A stretch of 64,000 nt of DNA from Massilia endophytica (GCF_021165955.1 NZ_CP088952.1:4526001-4590000), one strand, 5' to 3'. Positions 8,299 through 17,387 are shown, counted from the stretch's first letter. Numbers and translations are program-made. Notes: generated from the sequence alone by a model not told the origin.

Positions 8299-8505
8299 AT
8301 GAACATCGCTAAAAACATGGAAACCATCTTCCTCGCCACCCTGGTAATCGTAGGCGCAACCAGCTTCGCAACGGCCGCCGTGCCGAAGCTCGCACACCGC
8401 GCCACCGCACCTGTGGCAGCCGTTGAAGTGAAGGCCGATGCTGCAATGCCTGTTGTAACCGTCACCGCAAAGCGCCTGACCGCAGCAGAAAAAGCAGCAC
8501 TGTAA
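8299..8505 (+). CDS. Small exported or membrane protein of unknown function
   Basis: The 68-residue product has a short polar N-terminus, one hydrophobic segment (TIFLATLVIVGATSFATAA, about residues 9-27) that looks like a signal peptide, and a basic alanine-rich tail ending in VTAKRLTAAEKAAL. The ATG at 8299 is preceded by AAGGAGC; an in-frame ATG at 8221 has no such site. It lies 30 bp before the DUF2807 gene and probably shares its transcript. I recognise no domain. Confidence 0.65.
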   Translation: MNIAKNMETIFLATLVIVGATSFATAAVPKLAHRATAPVAAVEVKADAAMPVVTVTAKRLTAAEKAAL

Positions 8506-8535
8506 TCGCAGCATCCAACCTTCACGCAGGAGAGC

Positions 8536-9300
8536 ATGATGAACAAGTTTGTCAACGCAACGATGATGGCTGTAGCCCTGTACGCAACGGCGGCTGCCCC
8601 CGTGCTGGCGGATGAGATCATCAGCGAATCGCGCACCGTGGATGCGCGCACTGTGAAGGTTTACCTCGATGGCGTGATCGACCTGAAACTGAAACAGGGT
8701 CCGGCCTCGCTGGTGGTGTATGGCGACAAGCGCTACGTGCAGAAGATCGTGGTGACGCAGAAGGGCGAAACCCTGCGCATCGGAACGGACCTGCATGGCA
8801 TCCACCTCGGCCACCCCAACCTGCGCGCCGAACTGACGCTGCCGAACCTTACCGAACTCGTGTCGGCGGGCGTGGGCAGCGCGGAAGTGAGCGGCTTCAA
8901 AGGCGACAAGGTTCGCCTGACCCTGGAAGGCGCAGGCTCCGTGAACATGGCTTCGCAGTACCGCACGGTGGACGCAAGCCTGAACGGCGCCGGCAGCATG
9001 ACCGTGAATGCCGGCATGGCGGACGCCGTGGACCTGAACCTGCGCGGCGCAGGCCAGATCTCGATCAGCGGCCAAAGCAAAACCCTGCGCGCCCGCCTGG
9101 GCGGCGTGGGCAGCCTGGATGCGCAGCAGCTGCGCTCCGACAGCGTGGATGTGGACATGACCGGCCTGGGAGGCGCCACGGTGTACGCGAAGTCCGCCGC
9201 GAACCTGCGCCTGAGCGGCCTCGGTTCGGCCACCGTCTACGGCAACCCCGTCAGCCGCAGCACCAGCGCGCGCGGCCTGGGACGGGTCGCCTTCAACTGA
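8536..9300 (+). CDS. Exported DUF2807 (GIN-domain) protein
   Basis: The 254-residue protein has a signal peptide (to about APVLA/DEI, residue 25). A repetitive all-beta body follows with recurring G-[AS]-G-S-x-[VM] turns (VGSAEVSG, GAGSVNM, GAGSMTVN, GAGQISIS, GVGSLDA, GLGSATVYG), typical of the putative auto-transporter adhesin head GIN domain. These proteins are periplasmic or surface beta-helices of unclear role. AGGAGA at 8528-8533 fits the second ATG (8539) better than the first (8536). A terminator follows at 9326. Confidence 0.85.
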   Translation: MMNKFVNATMMAVALYATAAAPVLADEIISESRTVDARTVKVYLDGVIDLKLKQGPASLVVYGDKRYVQKIVVTQKGETLRIGTDLHGIHLGHPNLRAELTLPNLTELVSAGVGSAEVSGFKGDKVRLTLEGAGSVNMASQYRTVDASLNGAGSMTVNAGMADAVDLNLRGAGQISISGQSKTLRARLGGVGSLDAQQLRSDSVDVDMTGLGGATVYAKSAANLRLSGLGSATVYGNPVSRSTSARGLGRVAFN

Positions 9301-9312
9301 CGGTCCTCTCCC

Positions 9313-10185
9313 TCACGGAGCATGCTGCCCGCCTTGTGCGGGCATTTGTTTTTGTGCGCGCTGGTCCCAGCCCAGCACAATGCGCAGGTCCACACTCTGC
9401 GACGCCACCTTCTGCAGCGACGCTCCGCCGATGCGTTTCGCGAGCGCCTGAGCGGCGGCCTCGCGTTCTGCCGTGAACTCGATGCGCGTGCGCGGAACGG
9501 CGAAAGGCAGGGTATTCGTGAGCCGCACGGATTGCCAGGCGCCGCTGCGCAGCCTGCGCGCCCAGTCGGCCGCCATGCCGTTCACGCCGTTCCCGTTGCT
9601 GATCTCCAGCTTCAGCGCGGGCGCTTCGCTTGCCGCCACCAGGGCGTAGTCCGCGCGGATATCGTGCGCGCGAAGGCTCTCGGCCTGGCTCATCATCGTC
9701 TTCGCCCGCGCCTCCTCGCCTGCATCGCTGAGCGCCTTGCCGAGCTGCTGCCACGTTCCCGCATCGAGCGGGTTAAGAAGGGCCGCCCTTTCGAGCGCCG
9801 TCAGCGCGTCCGGCGCGTTTCCCTGTTTCGAGAGCGCATGCGCGAGGTTGCCCAATACCAGCGACATATCCGGCGGCGCCAGGTCTTCCCCGGCGAGCTT
9901 TTTCCAGATCTCGATGGCCTGCGCCGTTTCGCCCCGTTCCGCCAGCAGCACCGCCAGGCCGTTGCGCGCATCGACATGGCCTGCGTCGCGCTGCAGGGCG
10001 AGCAGATAGGCGTGCTGCGCCTCGTGCAGCCGGGATGCCGCGTAGTGGCTTCGTCCCAGCGCGTAGTAGGCATCCGCGCTGGCAACCGCCACCGGCGCGG
10101 GCGCCGCGCCGAAGCGCGGCAGGCTGCAGGAACAGAGCGCGAGGCTGGCGCAGGCGGCAGCGAGGATCTTCCGTTTCGTTTGCAT
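9313..10185 (-). CDS. tadD: TadD-like TPR lipoprotein with LytR_C domain, last gene of the tad locus
   Basis: The 290-residue protein begins with a lipoprotein-type signal (LALCSCSLPRF, Cys18 or Cys20). At least three TPR motifs follow (about residues 38-165, e.g. YALGRSHYAASRLHEAQHAY), then a C-terminal LytR_C-like domain (about 180-280, LEISNGNGVNGMA). TadD homologues are TPR lipoproteins needed for outer-membrane secretin assembly in Flp pili. It lies 12 bp after tadC, with AGGAGAAAGG upstream, and closes the cluster. The LytR_C extension is present in some but not all TadD proteins. Confidence 0.82.
   Translation of the reverse strand: MQTKRKILAAACASLALCSCSLPRFGAAPAPVAVASADAYYALGRSHYAASRLHEAQHAYLLALQRDAGHVDARNGLAVLLAERGETAQAIEIWKKLAGEDLAPPDMSLVLGNLAHALSKQGNAPDALTALERAALLNPLDAGTWQQLGKALSDAGEEARAKTMMSQAESLRAHDIRADYALVAASEAPALKLEISNGNGVNGMAADWARRLRSGAWQSVRLTNTLPFAVPRTRIEFTAEREAAAQALAKRIGGASLQKVASQSVDLRIVLGWDQRAQKQMPAQGGQHAP
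9326..9344 (+). terminator. Intrinsic terminator of the DUF2807 operon
   Basis: TGCCCGC (9326-9332) pairs with GCGGGCA (9338-9344), followed by TTTGTTTTTG. It ends plus-strand transcription after the DUF2807 gene. It lies inside the last codons of the convergent TPR gene, so coding and terminator functions overlap. Confidence 0.75.
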
Positions 10186-10197
10186 GGTCCTTTCTCC

Positions 10198-11142
10198 TTA
10201 ATGGCCGCCGGTCAGGGAGGGCAGCAGAACACGCGTAATCTGGATGGCGGCAGGCCCCAGCAGCACCAGCATCAGCGCCGGGAAGATGCAGAAGATCAGC
10301 GGGAACAGGAGCTTGAGCGCGATGCGGGCCGCAGCCTCTTCCGCCATCAGGCTCCGCTTCAGGCGGAGGTTTTCGGAATGCACGCGCAGCGAGTCGCCCA
10401 TGCTGGTGCCGAAGCGCTCGGACTGGATCAGCATGGCCACGAGGGTATCCACGTCCTCCACGCCGCTGCGCAGGGCAAAGTTGCGCAGCGCCTTGTCCTT
10501 GCTGAAGCCCGCGCGCAGCTCCATCAGCACCAGCTGCAGCTCCTGGGCCAGCACGACGCTCTTCACGTGCATTTCGCTCGCCACCTTGCTCAGGGCCCTC
10601 TCCAGGCTCAGGCCCGCTTCCACGCAGATCGTGAGAAGGTCGAGGGCGTCAGGCAGGTTCTCGAAGATCTCGCGCTGGCGCCGTTCGGCCGTGCGGGCCA
10701 GGATCATGTTGGGCAGGTAGTAGCCGATGGCAGCCGTGGAGCAGAGCAGAAGCAGGAAGATCTTGCGCAAGCCCGCCGACTGCGAACCCGCCAGCACAAT
10801 CGCCAGCACAAGGGGAAGGCCGATGGCGAGCACTGTCTTCGCGGCGAAATAGAGCACCGGCGCGTTGGCGCTGCGCCAGCCCGCGTTCATGAAGCGGGTG
10901 CGCAGCGGCGACCGCTCCCAGCCCTCCTCCGGCAGCGACAGGCGGGTGAAGGGCCTCGCCACGCGGGCCACGCGCTCCACCCACCCGCCTCCTTCATCCA
11001 CACGCGCTGCGGAGTCCTTGCCGCGGAAGGCGCGCAGGCGGTCGCGCAAGGGTACGGGCGACAGGGCCAGCATGGCGGCGAGCGCCGGAATCGCGACAGC
11101 GAAGAACACAACCGCCAGGAAGGCAATCTGCGAGCCGTTCAT
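10198..11142 (-). CDS. tadC: TadC, inner-membrane platform protein of the Flp pilus
   Basis: The 314-residue membrane protein has a type II secretion F (GspF-like) domain (about residues 150-290, with the LEADLLTIC-like segment DALDLLTICVEAGLSLERAL) and hydrophobic helices near the N-terminus, mid-protein and C-terminus. With TadB it forms the inner-membrane platform of the Flp secretion machine. The ATG at 11142 overlaps the tadB stop in an ATGA junction, so translation is likely coupled. A longer upstream reading has no support. Confidence 0.93.
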   Translation of the reverse strand: MNGSQIAFLAVVFFAVAIPALAAMLALSPVPLRDRLRAFRGKDSAARVDEGGGWVERVARVARPFTRLSLPEEGWERSPLRTRFMNAGWRSANAPVLYFAAKTVLAIGLPLVLAIVLAGSQSAGLRKIFLLLLCSTAAIGYYLPNMILARTAERRQREIFENLPDALDLLTICVEAGLSLERALSKVASEMHVKSVVLAQELQLVLMELRAGFSKDKALRNFALRSGVEDVDTLVAMLIQSERFGTSMGDSLRVHSENLRLKRSLMAEEAAARIALKLLFPLIFCIFPALMLVLLGPAAIQITRVLLPSLTGGH

Positions 11143-12113
11143 ACCCGTATCCTTATGGTGTTGCGCATCCAGAGTACGCCGAACAGCACGCCGCCTGCCG
11201 CATACCAGAGCAGCTTCGGGCCGGCCGGGTCGGTCCACAGCAGGCCTATGTATTTGGGGCTGGTGATGGACATCACGGCCGCCACGCCCACCGGCAGGGT
11301 GGCCAGGATCCAGGCCGAGAGGCGGCCTTCCGCCGACAGCACCCGCACCTGGCCCACGAGCTTGAGCCGCGCGCGCGTCATGCGGCTGATATTGCCAAGC
11401 AGCTCGGCGAGATTGCCGCCCGATTCGCGCTGGATCAGCACCGCAATCACCAGGTAGCGCAGGTCCGTGAGCGGGATGCGGATCGCCAGGTTGTGCAGGG
11501 CTTCGTTCATCGGCACGCCGTAGTTGATCTCCTCGTAGCAGGTGCGGAACTCGCCGCCGATGGGCTCCGGCAGCTCATGGCCCGCCATCTGCAGCACGTT
11601 GGCAAAGGAGTGCCCTGCCCTCAGCGCGCGGCTGAGAAAGTCCGCCGCATCCGGCAGCTGTTCCAGAATCTTCTTGAGCCGGGCGGCGCGCAGATGGAAC
11701 AGCAGGGCCATGGGCGCGGCAGCGCACAGTCCTCCCATGACCAGGAAGGCCAGCAGGGGTACGGACAGCATGGCCAGCAGGCTCCAGCTCACGATCACAA
11801 GGGCCGCCCAGGCAGCAAGGAAGCGCCCCACCTGCCATGCCTGACCCGACTGCATCAGCCACCGGTCCAGGACGGCCATCCGGGGTATGCGGCGCAGCCA
11901 GTCCTCCAGCAGCGGGGACGCAGCGTAACGGCGCTGCTTGAGAATGCTGATCCGCTCGGCGCCGTCGGCGCGGCCGGACATGAGCTGGAGCCGCCGCGCG
12001 ATGCGGCGCGAGCTGCCGCCGTGGCGCGCCTGCCACCACAGCCATGCCGCTTCCACGGCGAAGATGACGGAGGCGAACAGGAAGACGTAGAAGAAGGTGA
12101 GCGCCATGTCCAT
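11139..12113 (-). CDS. tadB: TadB, inner-membrane platform protein of the Flp pilus
   Basis: The 324-residue protein has an N-terminal membrane segment, a central hydrophobic pair (about residues 95-140) and a T2SSF domain (about 155-285, DAADFLSRALRAGHSFANVL). It is the partner of TadC. An internal ATG two codons downstream (12107) is an equally good start. It begins 9 bp after the tadA stop and overlaps tadC by 4 bp. Confidence 0.93.
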   Translation of the reverse strand: MDMALTFFYVFLFASVIFAVEAAWLWWQARHGGSSRRIARRLQLMSGRADGAERISILKQRRYAASPLLEDWLRRIPRMAVLDRWLMQSGQAWQVGRFLAAWAALVIVSWSLLAMLSVPLLAFLVMGGLCAAAPMALLFHLRAARLKKILEQLPDAADFLSRALRAGHSFANVLQMAGHELPEPIGGEFRTCYEEINYGVPMNEALHNLAIRIPLTDLRYLVIAVLIQRESGGNLAELLGNISRMTRARLKLVGQVRVLSAEGRLSAWILATLPVGVAAVMSITSPKYIGLLWTDPAGPKLLWYAAGGVLFGVLWMRNTIRIRV

Positions 12114-12122
12114 GAGCGGCCC

Positions 12123-13472
12123 CTATTCATAGACCCGGTCGGGATCGAAGACGCTGTCCGGCACGGGCGCGCCAAACAGGCGCAGGCGGTCGGCGAAGCG
12201 CGGGCGCACGCCGGTGGCGGAGAAGCTGCCCTGCACCCTGCCGCTGGCGTCCACGCCTGTCTGGTCGAAGCGGAAGATCTCGTGCATGGCAATGACGTCG
12301 CCTTCCATGCCCGTCACCTCCTGCAGGCTCACCAGCTTGCGCGCGCCGTCCGTAAGCCGGGACACCTGCATCACCACGGTGACGGCGGAGCAGATCTGCT
12401 GGCGCACCGCGCGCGAGGTGAGGTTCACGCCTGCCATGCCCACCATGTTTTCCAGCCGCGACAGGGCATCGCGCGGGGAGTTGGAGTGGATGGTGGCCAG
12501 CGAGCCTTCGTGGCCAGTGTTCATGGCCTGCAGCATGTCGATGGCTTCGGCCCCGCGCACCTCGCCCAGGATGATGCGGTCCGGCCGCATGCGCAGCGCA
12601 TTGCGCACGAGCGCGCGCTGGGTGACCTCGCCCTTCCCCTCCAGATTCGGCGGCCGCGTTTCCAGGCGCACCACGTGGGGCTGGCGCAGCTGGAGTTCGG
12701 CGGCGTCCTCGATTGTCACGATGCGCTCCGTGCCAGGAATGAAGCCGGACAGCACGTTCAGCAGGGTGGTTTTGCCGCTGCCCGTGCCGCCGGAGATCAG
12801 GATATTGATCTTGGCATGGCCCAGCGCCTGCAGCACCTGCACCATCGGCGGCGTGAGGCTCTTGAACTCGAGCAGGCGTTCCACGGTCAGCGGATTGGCG
12901 GAGAAGCGCCGGATCGACAGCACGGGGCCGTCCACCGCCAGCGGCGGAATGATGGCGTTCACCCGCGAGCCGTCCGGCAGGCGTGCGTCCACCATGGGGC
13001 TGGACTCGTCCACCCGGCGGCCCACTCGCGACACGATCTTCTCGATGATCTTCATCAGGTGGGCGTTGTCGTGGAAGCTCACGTTCGTGAGTTCCAGGCG
13101 TCCCGCGCGCTCCACGTAGACCTTGTCGTGCGTGTTGACGAGGATGTCGGACACGCCGGGATCGCTCAGCAGCGGCTCCAGGGGCCCGAAGCCGAGCATC
13201 TCGTGCTGGATGTCCAGCACCAGGTGGTGGCGCTCGCTCTGGTTCAGCACAATGCGCTCGTCCTCGATGATGCGCTGGACCAGCAGGGCCAACTCGTGCT
13301 TGAACTGCTCCGGCGTCAGCCGCTTCAGGCGCTCAAGGTCGATCCTGTCCAGGATCAGCTGGTGCATGGTCTTCTTCAGTTCCAGATAGGCCGCCGTACC
13401 GGCCTGCTCCAGCTGGACAGCCATGCCGGGACGGTGTTCCTCCGCCAGGGACAGTCGTTCGCGCAGACTCAT
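12123..13472 (-). CDS. tadA: TadA/CpaF, secretion ATPase of the Flp pilus
   Basis: The 449-residue GspE/VirB11-type ATPase shows Walker A SGGTGSGKTTLL (about residues 220-235), the Asp box and Walker B region (RIILGEVRGAEA) and the His box ATIHSNSPRDAL. It powers pilin polymerisation at the inner membrane. The start at 13472 has GGAGGC 4-5 bp upstream; a longer reading to 13538 would overlap tadZ and is not supported. It lies 10 bp after tadZ. Confidence 0.95.
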   Translation of the reverse strand: MSLRERLSLAEEHRPGMAVQLEQAGTAAYLELKKTMHQLILDRIDLERLKRLTPEQFKHELALLVQRIIEDERIVLNQSERHHLVLDIQHEMLGFGPLEPLLSDPGVSDILVNTHDKVYVERAGRLELTNVSFHDNAHLMKIIEKIVSRVGRRVDESSPMVDARLPDGSRVNAIIPPLAVDGPVLSIRRFSANPLTVERLLEFKSLTPPMVQVLQALGHAKINILISGGTGSGKTTLLNVLSGFIPGTERIVTIEDAAELQLRQPHVVRLETRPPNLEGKGEVTQRALVRNALRMRPDRIILGEVRGAEAIDMLQAMNTGHEGSLATIHSNSPRDALSRLENMVGMAGVNLTSRAVRQQICSAVTVVMQVSRLTDGARKLVSLQEVTGMEGDVIAMHEIFRFDQTGVDASGRVQGSFSATGVRPRFADRLRLFGAPVPDSVFDPDRVYE

Positions 13473-13482
13473 ATCGCCTCCT

Positions 13483-14658
13483 TCAGTGTTCCGTTTCGCT
13501 GCGGCCGAACAGGCGGTCGAACAGGCCCTTGCTCTCATGGACGCGGCGCGAGGTCAGCATCTCCACCAGCTCCGCCAGGCTGCGCGCTATCAGGCTGGTG
13601 CGCGAGATCTCGAGCGCGGGCACGCCCTGGTTGACGGAGTCCGTGACGGCCAGGTAGTCGTTGGGCATGGTGTGCAGCACGGGTGCGCCCAGGGCCTGTT
13701 CGAGGTCCGCCAGGCGCAGCTTGCCGCCCTTCTCGTAGCGGTTCACGATGAGGCGGGTGCGCTCGATGGGATAGCCCAGGGAGCGGAAGATGTCCAGCAG
13801 CCGGCGCCCGTCGCGGATGTCGGGCAGCGCCAGCTGCAGCACGGGATAGATGGCGTCCGCCGTGTCGAGGGCGCGCAGGGAGATGGCGTCGATCTGGCGG
13901 CCCACGTCCAGCAGTATGTAGTCGAAGTGCTGGCGCGCCACCCGCAGGATCGCTTCGATATGCTCCGGCTTCATCTCCACCGCGTGGTTCGGATCGTCCG
14001 CCGCCGCCAGGATGCCGTAGTTGGGCGCCACGTGCACCAGGCAGGATTCGAGGAAGGCCCCGTCCATGCGCGCGATCTGGGCGCACACATCGGAGAGCGT
14101 CATGCTCGGCTTCTGGTCCGAGACATAGAGCGCCGCGTCGCCGAACTGGCCGTGCAGGTCGATCAGCAGCGTCTTCTTCTCTCCCAGCGCCGCCAGCGCG
14201 TGGCCCAGGTTCGTGGACAGGAAGGTGGCGCCGCTGCCGCCCTTGCAGGCGATGAAAGCCAGCACCCTGCCGTCGCGCTGGCGCGTGATCCCGGCCTCGA
14301 TCTCGATGCGGTCCATGGCCTCGTGGAATGCGCGGTGCACCAGGGGCAGCTGCAGCACTTCGCGCATGCCCGCGCGCATGGCATGGATCAGCAGCTCCTG
14401 CTGCGGTTCGCGCGTGAGCAGGATGAAGCTGGCGTTGGGATACAGCCGCGCCAGGCGGTCCACCAGGTCCGCCTCGGCCGGTTCCACGTCGCTCGCGTCC
14501 AGGATCACCAGTTCCGGCGCGTCGGGCACGATGCGGTCCACTGCCTCCTTGAGGCTCTTGCGGGAAGAAGTCAGCTGCAGCGTGGGCAGGCGCGCGGAAC
14601 CCTGGGCGGCGATTTCTGCATGCAGCAGGCTGTCCTTACTGATGATCAGCGTCTTCAT
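13483..14658 (-). CDS. tadZ: TadZ/CpaE, ParA/MinD-like localisation ATPase of the Flp pilus
   Basis: The 391-residue protein has an N-terminal receiver-like domain (about residues 1-125, MKTLIISKDSLLHAE) and a MinD/ParA-type ATPase domain with deviant Walker A CKGGSGATFLS (about residue 140). TadZ/CpaE marks the pole or assembly site for the Tad machine. The ATG at 14658 is preceded by a GAGGGAA Shine-Dalgarno, and conserved sequence starts there; a longer reading to 14760 would run into the upstream pseudopilin. Confidence 0.9.
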   Translation of the reverse strand: MKTLIISKDSLLHAEIAAQGSARLPTLQLTSSRKSLKEAVDRIVPDAPELVILDASDVEPAEADLVDRLARLYPNASFILLTREPQQELLIHAMRAGMREVLQLPLVHRAFHEAMDRIEIEAGITRQRDGRVLAFIACKGGSGATFLSTNLGHALAALGEKKTLLIDLHGQFGDAALYVSDQKPSMTLSDVCAQIARMDGAFLESCLVHVAPNYGILAAADDPNHAVEMKPEHIEAILRVARQHFDYILLDVGRQIDAISLRALDTADAIYPVLQLALPDIRDGRRLLDIFRSLGYPIERTRLIVNRYEKGGKLRLADLEQALGAPVLHTMPNDYLAVTDSVNQGVPALEISRTSLIARSLAELVEMLTSRRVHESKGLFDRLFGRSETEH

Positions 14659-14680
14659 GTCGTTCCCTCGTTTCGCAAAG

Positions 14681-15244
14681 TCAGGGGCAATTCGCCATGC
14701 CGGGCCGCCGCCCCAGCGATTCCGCACGCACCACCGTGGCCGACGGCGGCACGACCGCATTCACGGGCAGCAGGGGCAGCATGGGCTCGTACGGTACAGG
14801 CACGCATTCGCCGTTGGCATTGGAGCAGAAGCTGGCGCGCACGAAGCGGATGCAGTCGCCCCCGTTCGGATCGCGTGCGCAATTGACGGCGTTGCGCATC
14901 GGGCACGCAGGCATGGCCGTCAGCGCCGCCGGACCGCCGCCCGGCGCCTGCGACAGGTACTCGATCCGCAATGTATTCACGTCGAGGAAGGGCGCGAGCG
15001 GCATTCTTCCCGCCGTGAACAGCGCGGAGCTGCGCAGCGCGGTCATGGCTGCCGGGTCCGAGAAGTCGGTCATGGCCGCGGCGCGCGCCGCCCGCCTCGT
15101 TACGTCCTGCACGGCATTCCATACAAAGAGCAGGCGCGAAACTTCGAACAGGCCCACCAGCATGACCAGCAGGGCCAGCATGTACAGGGCCATCTCCACG
15201 ATGATCACGCCGCGGCCGCGCCGCTTCCGGATGTCAGGGCGCAT
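14681..15244 (-). CDS. TadE-like pseudopilin (second copy)
   Basis: The 187-residue protein has a basic N-terminus, a prepilin-like G/V-IIVEMALY motif with the conserved Glu at +5, and one hydrophobic helix (about residues 14-38), the TadE-like signature. The body is periplasmic with several cysteines (about residues 118-150) that may form disulfides. TadE and TadF are minor pseudopilins processed by TadV. It overlaps the preceding TadE-like gene by 11 bp. TadF is an alternative name; I cannot separate the two from sequence alone. Confidence 0.85.
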   Translation of the reverse strand: MRPDIRKRRGRGVIIVEMALYMLALLVMLVGLFEVSRLLFVWNAVQDVTRRAARAAAMTDFSDPAAMTALRSSALFTAGRMPLAPFLDVNTLRIEYLSQAPGGGPAALTAMPACPMRNAVNCARDPNGGDCIRFVRASFCSNANGECVPVPYEPMLPLLPVNAVVPPSATVVRAESLGRRPGMANCP

Positions 15245-15701
15245 AGCTCACCTCCACCACTGCATCCAGGTTCCAGTCGCTTGTTCCGAATGCTGCAATG
15301 AGCGCGTCCACGCCAATGCCGTCCGGCGTCACCGGCAGGCGGACGTGCAGGCTGACCGACTGCGGCGGAATGTTGCCTGCGCAGGTGACGTCATCGCACA
15401 GGACCTGAACCGAGCCGGGGCCGATGCCGGGGCTCACGCCGGCGGCCGCCAGCGCATCCGCCACCATGTTCCCGGCGGCGGCGAACAGCTGGGGGTTCAC
15501 CGCCGTGTTGGTGAGCACCTCGGGCGGCGCGGACGCCACCATGCGCGCGGCGTCGTACATTGCCTTGTTCAGCACATTGGCATACCAGGCCATGCGCCCG
15601 CACAGAATGAGCATGAACAGGAGCAGGACGCTGGCCAGGAGCACAAAGTAGAACTCGAAGGCCGCAATACCGCGCTGCCGATTGCCTGGTCGCGTTTTCA
15701 T
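15234..15701 (-). CDS. tadE: TadE-like pseudopilin (first copy)
   Basis: The 155-residue protein has a basic leader (MKTRPGNRQRG), cleavage-like G/IAAFEFYF with Glu at +5, a single N-terminal helix, and a periplasmic domain with a likely disulfide (CDDVTC). Its ATG overlaps the TadG stop in an ATGA junction, and its end overlaps the second TadE-like gene. These features and its place in the cluster identify it as a TadE-type minor pseudopilin. Confidence 0.88.
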   Translation of the reverse strand: MKTRPGNRQRGIAAFEFYFVLLASVLLLFMLILCGRMAWYANVLNKAMYDAARMVASAPPEVLTNTAVNPQLFAAAGNMVADALAAAGVSPGIGPGSVQVLCDDVTCAGNIPPQSVSLHVRLPVTPDGIGVDALIAAFGTSDWNLDAVVEVSYAP

Positions 15702-17101
15702 CGGAACAGCTCCGCAGTCTGGGCCAGCGCGTTGGGGTCGACCGTACCGGCGAATTCTCCCGGCAGCACGGCCGCTGTCGCCTGCGCCGTCAACAGGAAA
15801 CGGCCCACCGCAAGCACATTGGCCTGGACCGTCGCACCAGCGGGAACCGGACAGGCCAGCAGGGGAATATTCAGGATGCGGCGCGAGGCGCGGCCTTTGA
15901 TGGGCGGCTGGGTCTTGTACGCCGCGCCAGAGTTCAGGTAGGGCGGCAGCCCGGGATATGCCGCCGCCGTGGTGGCGGGGCTTCCCGGATACAGGGTATT
16001 CATCTGCGCCTTCGGCACGGAGCCGTTGCCGGGGTAGGTATGCGCCGGACCATAGGCCCACAGCGTGCCGTAGTTGCCCGGCGCTGTGGCGGCCAGTGGC
16101 GGCGGCAGGTCGGCGATTGTGCGCAGCGGCTGCCCGGCCCCGCTGGACTGCTGGGCGGTGACGGCAGCGGGCGGATTTGCCTGCCACACGGGCGCCGTGT
16201 AGGCCATGATGTTGGTATCCGGCGGCGCCGCGGCGGCGCTGCAGGACGGCGAGGCATAGTTGGCGAAGCGCGAGTTGAGCTCCTGCCACAGCGCGAAGGA
16301 CGCGATGCGCCGCAGGTTCAGCTGGCCGCCCGAGAGCCGTGGATAGGCCAGTTCCCCGTTGCAGATAAAGGGCGCGACCACGCTGTCGTCCGTGTTCCCC
16401 GGCACATTGGGCTGGCCGGGCGCGTCGAGCGGATTCACCAGGAACATTTCGCCGTCCGTTGCGCCCAGGGCCGGGTTCAGCTTGAGCAGGTTGTAGCCCA
16501 CGCCGTACCGGAAGCCGTATTCCACCCGCTCGCTGACCGGGGCGCCAGCGGGATTGATGCGCTGGGCGACGGCCGCGCTGTCCATCGCGCAGATGGCGAA
16601 AGGCGTGATGCCCAGCTTCGTCTTGCCCGCCACGGAGGCTGCCGCCAGCACGGCTGCGCCGGTCGACCTCAGCGCGTTGAAGAACACCGGCTGCACCTGC
16701 CCCACGTCCGCCGCGAGCTGGCGGGTATCGACCCTGGCGTAGCGGATGTCCGCAGGCGCTGCCTGGGCCGCCGCGGCGCTGAGCCAGGCCCCTTCCGCCG
16801 TATCCGGGCTGTCGCTGAAACTGAGCGCAGCCACGTTCCAGGGCAGCACCTGCCCGCCCACCTTGATGTTCTGCGCGGCGGTCTGGGCGCGGGTGGCGGC
16901 GGCCGTGATGCCTGCGGCGGTGCCATTCAGCTGCTGGGCCGCCGCGAGCACGATCCGGTCCGAAGCCGTCTGCAACTGGGTCTGGCGGTTGTACATCACG
17001 CCCAGGTCCAGCGCCAGGCCTGCGAAGCCGAGGATAATCGGCAGCAGAAAGGCGTACATGATCGAGAAGGCGCCGCGCTGGCGCCGCAGCGCGGGTTTCA
17101 T
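15698..17101 (-). CDS. tadG: TadG-like pilus assembly protein
   Basis: The 467-residue protein has a TadE/G-like N-terminus (RRQRGAFSIMYAFLLPII with LDLGVMYNRQTQLQTA, about residues 7-48), which gives one membrane anchor and a large periplasmic domain. I see no von Willebrand A MIDAS motif, which some TadG proteins carry. The C-terminal region is proline/alanine-rich and not recognisable. It is coupled by 4-bp overlaps to the lipoprotein gene before it and the TadE gene after it. Confidence 0.82.
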   Translation of the reverse strand: MKPALRRQRGAFSIMYAFLLPIILGFAGLALDLGVMYNRQTQLQTASDRIVLAAAQQLNGTAAGITAAATRAQTAAQNIKVGGQVLPWNVAALSFSDSPDTAEGAWLSAAAAQAAPADIRYARVDTRQLAADVGQVQPVFFNALRSTGAAVLAAASVAGKTKLGITPFAICAMDSAAVAQRINPAGAPVSERVEYGFRYGVGYNLLKLNPALGATDGEMFLVNPLDAPGQPNVPGNTDDSVVAPFICNGELAYPRLSGGQLNLRRIASFALWQELNSRFANYASPSCSAAAAPPDTNIMAYTAPVWQANPPAAVTAQQSSGAGQPLRTIADLPPPLAATAPGNYGTLWAYGPAHTYPGNGSVPKAQMNTLYPGSPATTAAAYPGLPPYLNSGAAYKTQPPIKGRASRRILNIPLLACPVPAGATVQANVLAVGRFLLTAQATAAVLPGEFAGTVDPNALAQTAELFR

Positions 17102-17376
17102 TTCGATTCCGCGACGCCGATGGTGAAGGCGCTGGGCGGCGCCACGGGTGCGGCATAGGATTTCTGGTAGCGGGTCTGGGTCGCCGCCGCGCTGCGCCCG
17201 TCCTGCGCGGGATTGGCGTCGCGCCGCCGGCCCGCGTCGGGATCGAGCACCTGCTGGGCGAAGGTGGCGCGGCTGATTTCGCCGGCCTGCTGGTCCCAGC
17301 GCGGCGTCGTTGCCTGCAGGGTGGCGCCGCAGCCCGCGGCGGCGGCGCAGAACATGAGCAAGAGGTGGCGTTTCAT
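17098..17376 (-). CDS. Small lipoprotein of the tad locus
   Basis: The 92-residue product starts MKRHLLLMFCAAAAGCG with a lipobox (AAGC, Cys16). The mature part is short, polar and probably disordered (DPDAGRRRDANPAQDGRS). It lies 11 bp after the secretin stop and overlaps TadG by 4 bp. Position next to the secretin suggests a pilotin or secretin-associated role like CpaD/RcpB, but I see no similarity that would prove it. Too short for CpaD. Confidence 0.7.
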   Translation of the reverse strand: MKRHLLLMFCAAAAGCGATLQATTPRWDQQAGEISRATFAQQVLDPDAGRRRDANPAQDGRSAAATQTRYQKSYAAPVAPPSAFTIGVAESK

Positions 17377-17387
17377 CGCAGTGCTCC

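Noticed and set aside
12123..13538. Longer start for tadA at 13538.
   Set aside because: It would overlap tadZ coding sequence by 56 bp; the ATG at 13472 has GGAGGC at correct spacing and begins the conserved region.
15234..17156. A 640-codon minus-strand frame that runs through TadG into TadE.
   Set aside because: Only its last 155 residues are the real TadE-like protein; the rest is out of frame with TadG and is compositional shadow.
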